From: Thermoanaerobaculia bacterium
GTDB taxonomy: Bacteria > Acidobacteriota > Thermoanaerobaculia > Multivoradales > UBA5704
DNA length: 6,582 bases
Direction: 5' to 3'
Assembly (NCBI GenBank): GCA_030150965.1
Contig: JASLEW010000893.1
Span: 1-6,582 of the forward strand
The stretch's first letter is position 1, and each line of letters starts with the position of its first letter. Positions 4,468 to 6,582 of the stretch are shown piece by piece. The notes under the pieces were generated by a model, which worked only from the letters and a program-made list of their open reading frames with translations, searched no databases and was not told the DNA's origin. The position numbers were made by a program, and so were the translations under genes.

Positions 4468-6279
4468 ATGCTGCGGCTGGTCGCCTATGCTCCCGACGGT
4501 GTGCGGCGCTTTCCGCTGCTGCGCCCCGACATGCTGATCGGCAGCGCCCCCGACTGCGACCTCTGCCTGCCCTACAGCGGGGTGGCGCAGCGCCACGCCC
4601 GCCTGCACTTCGAGGGCGACGCCCTGCGCATCGAGGACCTCGGCAGCAGGAAGGGCCTCCTGGTCTCCGGCCGCAAGGTGCGCGAGTCGGCGCTCGAGGT
4701 GCTCGATGAGATCCGCATCGGCAACGTCACCCTGCTGGTCGAGGACAGCGCGCCGCCGGCGGAGCGGGGGGCCGCGGCGGAGCCCGACGGCGCGCCGCGC
4801 CCGCCGCCGGCGGTGGTGCCGCGCATGACCTCGCAGCGGATGATCGAGCACCTGACCCGCATCTCCGAATGGGTGCTCGCCGACACCGAGAGCCGCACCT
4901 CCTCCGAGTCCCTGGTCACCGAGGTGCTGGCCGGCTTCGGCGGCGGCGTCCTCTTCCTGATGCTGGGCGAGATGGACCAGCCCGGCGTCAAGCTGGTGGT
5001 CGCCACCGACCCGCTCTGGCAGAGCCGCGGCGACGAGCTGCTCGACCAGGTGCAGACCCATCACGACGCCGGCGACGGCCGCACCGGCGCCGCCTTCCGC
5101 GGCGAGCTGACCGGTCGGCCCGCCTGGCTCTGCTATCACACCTTCACCGCGCTCGACCGCATCTACACCCTGATGACGGCGCTGCCCAACTTCACTCCCG
5201 ACGAGTGGTCGCCGGTCGCGGCGCTGCGCGCGCTCGGCCATCTGCTGGTGTTCGGCCTGGTGCATCACGTCGGCTGGTACGAACCGATCCTGCCCGGCCA
5301 CCTGGTGCAGCAGGACGTGACCCTGGCGCCGGGGCTGATGCTCGGCGAGTCGCCGGCGATGAAGACGGTGATCGACCAGCTGCGGGTGGCCATCGGCCTG
5401 GGCGGCCACGCCCTGCTGCGCGGCGAGGCCGGGGTCGGCAAGGAGCCGCTCGCCCGCTCGCTCCACCTGTCGGGGGCGCGGCGCCAGGGCCCCTTCGTCA
5501 CCGCCCTGTGCAGCGGCGCCCGGCCGCAGCAGATCGAGGCCGACCTGTTCGGCGCCGAGGTGGCGGGCAAGGGCGGCGTGGTGCGGCGCGAGGGCAAGCT
5601 CCTGCTGGCGCACGGCGGCACGCTGTTCCTCGACGACGTCGAGGAGCTGCCGCTCGAGGTGCAGGCGCGGCTGGTGCGCTTCCTGCGCTCCGGCGAGGTG
5701 GAGCCGGCGGGCAGCGAGCTCGCGACGCCGGTGGACGTGCGGATCATCGCCGGCAGCCGCGTGCCGCTCGAAGAGGTGGCTGCGCGCGACGAGTTCCGGG
5801 TGGACCTGGCCTACCGCCTGTCGCGCTTCGTCATCGAGGTGCCGCCGCTGCGCGAGCGGCGCGAGGACCTGCCGCTGCTCATCCAGTCCTACATCAACCG
5901 CTTCTGCCACGAGACCGGCAAGCGCCTGACCGGCATCACCGTCAAGGCGATGTCGGCGCTGCTCAACTACGACTATCCGGGCAACGTCGCCGAGCTCGAG
6001 AACATCATGCGCCACCTGGTCTACCTGTCGCCGGCCGGCCGGCCGGTGGACGTGAGCCTGCTGCCGGAGAAGGTGCGGCGCGGCGGCCTGACCGGCGGCG
6101 CCCGGGTCGATGCCGGCTCCGACCTCGACCTGGAGCGCCTGGTGGGCAGCTGCGAGCAGGCGGCGATCCGCGAGGCCCTGCGCCGCACGCGCGGCAACAA
6201 GTCGCAGGCCGCCCGCCTGCTCGGACTGTCGCGCAACGGCCTGGCGATCAAGATGGAGCGCCACGCCCTCAAGGGCTGA
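4468..6279 (+). CDS. FHA / GAF-like / AAA+ / Fis-HTH regulator (atypical sigma-54 activator family)
   Basis: This 603-residue cytoplasmic protein has the layout of an NtrC-type enhancer-binding activator. Residues 1-90 form an FHA domain (LIGSAPDCDLCL, QRHARL, DLGSRKGLLVSG). Residues about 113-275 look like a GAF-type sensor. The AAA+ core spans about 290-525, with Walker A GEAGVGKE (319-326, Lys325), Walker B GGTLFLDDV ending in Asp389-Asp390, an arginine-finger region FRVDLAYRL (443-451) and VPPLRERREDLPLL. A Fis-type helix-turn-helix closes the chain (562-603; RGNKSQAARLLGLSRNGL). Several key features are abnormal. The GAFTGA loop that contacts sigma-54 is absent (LFGAEVAGKGGV at 360-371). 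The usual Walker B DE is DD. The FHA Arg, Ser and Asn phosphothreonine contacts appear as Ser26, Ala40 and Lys62. It probably binds DNA and perhaps ATP, but canonical sigma-54 activation is doubtful. ATG 4468 has no Shine-Dalgarno sequence. Confidence 0.93.
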   Translation: MLRLVAYAPDGVRRFPLLRPDMLIGSAPDCDLCLPYSGVAQRHARLHFEGDALRIEDLGSRKGLLVSGRKVRESALEVLDEIRIGNVTLLVEDSAPPAERGAAAEPDGAPRPPPAVVPRMTSQRMIEHLTRISEWVLADTESRTSSESLVTEVLAGFGGGVLFLMLGEMDQPGVKLVVATDPLWQSRGDELLDQVQTHHDAGDGRTGAAFRGELTGRPAWLCYHTFTALDRIYTLMTALPNFTPDEWSPVAALRALGHLLVFGLVHHVGWYEPILPGHLVQQDVTLAPGLMLGESPAMKTVIDQLRVAIGLGGHALLRGEAGVGKEPLARSLHLSGARRQGPFVTALCSGARPQQIEADLFGAEVAGKGGVVRREGKLLLAHGGTLFLDDVEELPLEVQARLVRFLRSGEVEPAGSELATPVDVRIIAGSRVPLEEVAARDEFRVDLAYRLSRFVIEVPPLRERREDLPLLIQSYINRFCHETGKRLTGITVKAMSALLNYDYPGNVAELENIMRHLVYLSPAGRPVDVSLLPEKVRRGGLTGGARVDAGSDLDLERLVGSCEQAAIREALRRTRGNKSQAARLLGLSRNGLAIKMERHALKG

Positions 6280-6295
6280 GCCGCCGCCTCCGCCG

Positions 6296-6582
6296 TCAGT
6301 CGTTGCATCCCTCGCCGCAGGTGCCGCACGAGGTGTGCCCAATGCCGTTGACGCAATAGTGGAAGCACTGATAGCTGCTCGGCACGCCCAGGTAGAGGCA
6401 GGACGAGCAGGTGGTGGTCGGCGTGCAGTTGACCAGCGGCACCGCGCCCTCCATCGGCCGGTCGCCCGGCAGCGCCAGCGCCGCGCCCGCCGCCGTCCCG
6501 GCGCTCGCCGAGCTTCCCGAGGCCGCCGTGCCCGCCGCCGGGGCGGCGGAGCACCTGGCACCCGGCGCCGGGGCGGCGGCGT
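6296..6582 (-). CDS. 3' end of a cysteine-rich, probably exported protein (hypothetical)
   Basis: The minus strand is open from the window edge to TGA 6296-6298, giving 94 visible residues. The first roughly 40 are low-complexity Ala/Gly/Ser/Pro (APAAGTAASGSSASAG), like a linker. The last 45 or so are a compact module with eight cysteines in the pattern C-x6-C-x2-C-x10-C-x3-C-x8-C-x2-C-x3-C, ending GEGCND. It contains aromatic residues (CLYLG, CFHYC) and few charges. I recognise no family. Such a layout would suit a secreted disulfide-rich or metal-binding domain, but no signal peptide can be judged because the N terminus lies outside. An internal ATG at 6454 could start a 52-residue version without a clear ribosome binding site. 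The gene converges on the FHA regulator with a 16-bp gap. The low A/T content of the linker against normal composition in the tail supports real coding on this strand. Confidence 0.6.
   Translation of the reverse strand, partial: AAAPAPGARCSAAPAAGTAASGSSASAGTAAGAALALPGDRPMEGAVPLVNCTPTTTCSSCLYLGVPSSYQCFHYCVNGIGHTSCGTCGEGCND

Noticed and set aside
6030..6046. GGCC-rich simple repeat within the FHA regulator gene
   Set aside because: It encodes in-frame Pro-Ala-Gly-Arg-Pro between the AAA+ core and the HTH and is explained by codon bias.
4869..6359. Second plus-strand frame of 496 codons inside the FHA regulator
   Set aside because: It is a shifted frame of the same gene, giving an Arg/Ala/Pro-rich product without motifs.
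4195..6561. Minus-strand open frame of 788 codons
   Set aside because: It is antisense to the FHA regulator and rich in His/Gln/Arg/Ala. The plus-strand product has FHA, AAA+ and Fis domains in order.

Overview
The window is very GC-rich bacterial DNA (roughly three quarters G+C by eye, with G or C in nearly every third codon position). An FHA-linked AAA+ regulator, a bacterial isopentenyl phosphate kinase and a squalene-synthase-like enzyme would suit a large-genome soil or sediment lineage such as Acidobacteriota or Myxococcota. No taxonomic marker is present, so this assignment is a guess.

Layout: the left half (1-3405) is read on the minus strand. In transcription order it carries an isopentenyl phosphate kinase-like gene, a doubtful 47-residue small frame, an AAA_14/DUF4143 ATPase, and a squalene/phytoene synthase family gene that runs off the left edge. 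The two isoprenoid enzymes could belong to one pathway: IPK makes isopentenyl diphosphate, and the synthase condenses prenyl diphosphates head to head. The ATPase between them is of an unrelated, patchily distributed family and may be an insertion.

A 183-bp palindromic repeat with perfect 16-bp terminal inverted repeats (3247-3429) abuts the 5' end of the kinase gene. No ATG, GTG or TTG lies between the repeat and the conserved kinase core, so the only canonical start in frame is a GTG inside the repeat.

The right half is read on the plus strand. A compact two-gene unit encodes an SRPBCC/AHSA1-like protein and an overlapping ArsR-type repressor. Its promoter carries two copies of the palindrome GCAACC-N4-GGTTGC with centres exactly 42 bp apart; these are probably the repressor's own operators.

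Next is a 603-residue FHA / GAF-like / AAA+ / Fis-HTH regulator. It has the architecture of a sigma-54 activator, but the GAFTGA loop is missing, the Walker B glutamate is aspartate, and the usual FHA phosphothreonine contacts are replaced. At the right edge, convergent to it, is the 3' end of a gene for a protein with a low-complexity Ala/Gly/Ser linker and an eight-cysteine C-terminal module.

The items most worth follow-up are the twin operators, the start-less IPK against the repeat, the degenerate regulator and the cysteine-rich tail. No CRISPR array, tRNA, rRNA or intact transposase gene was seen.
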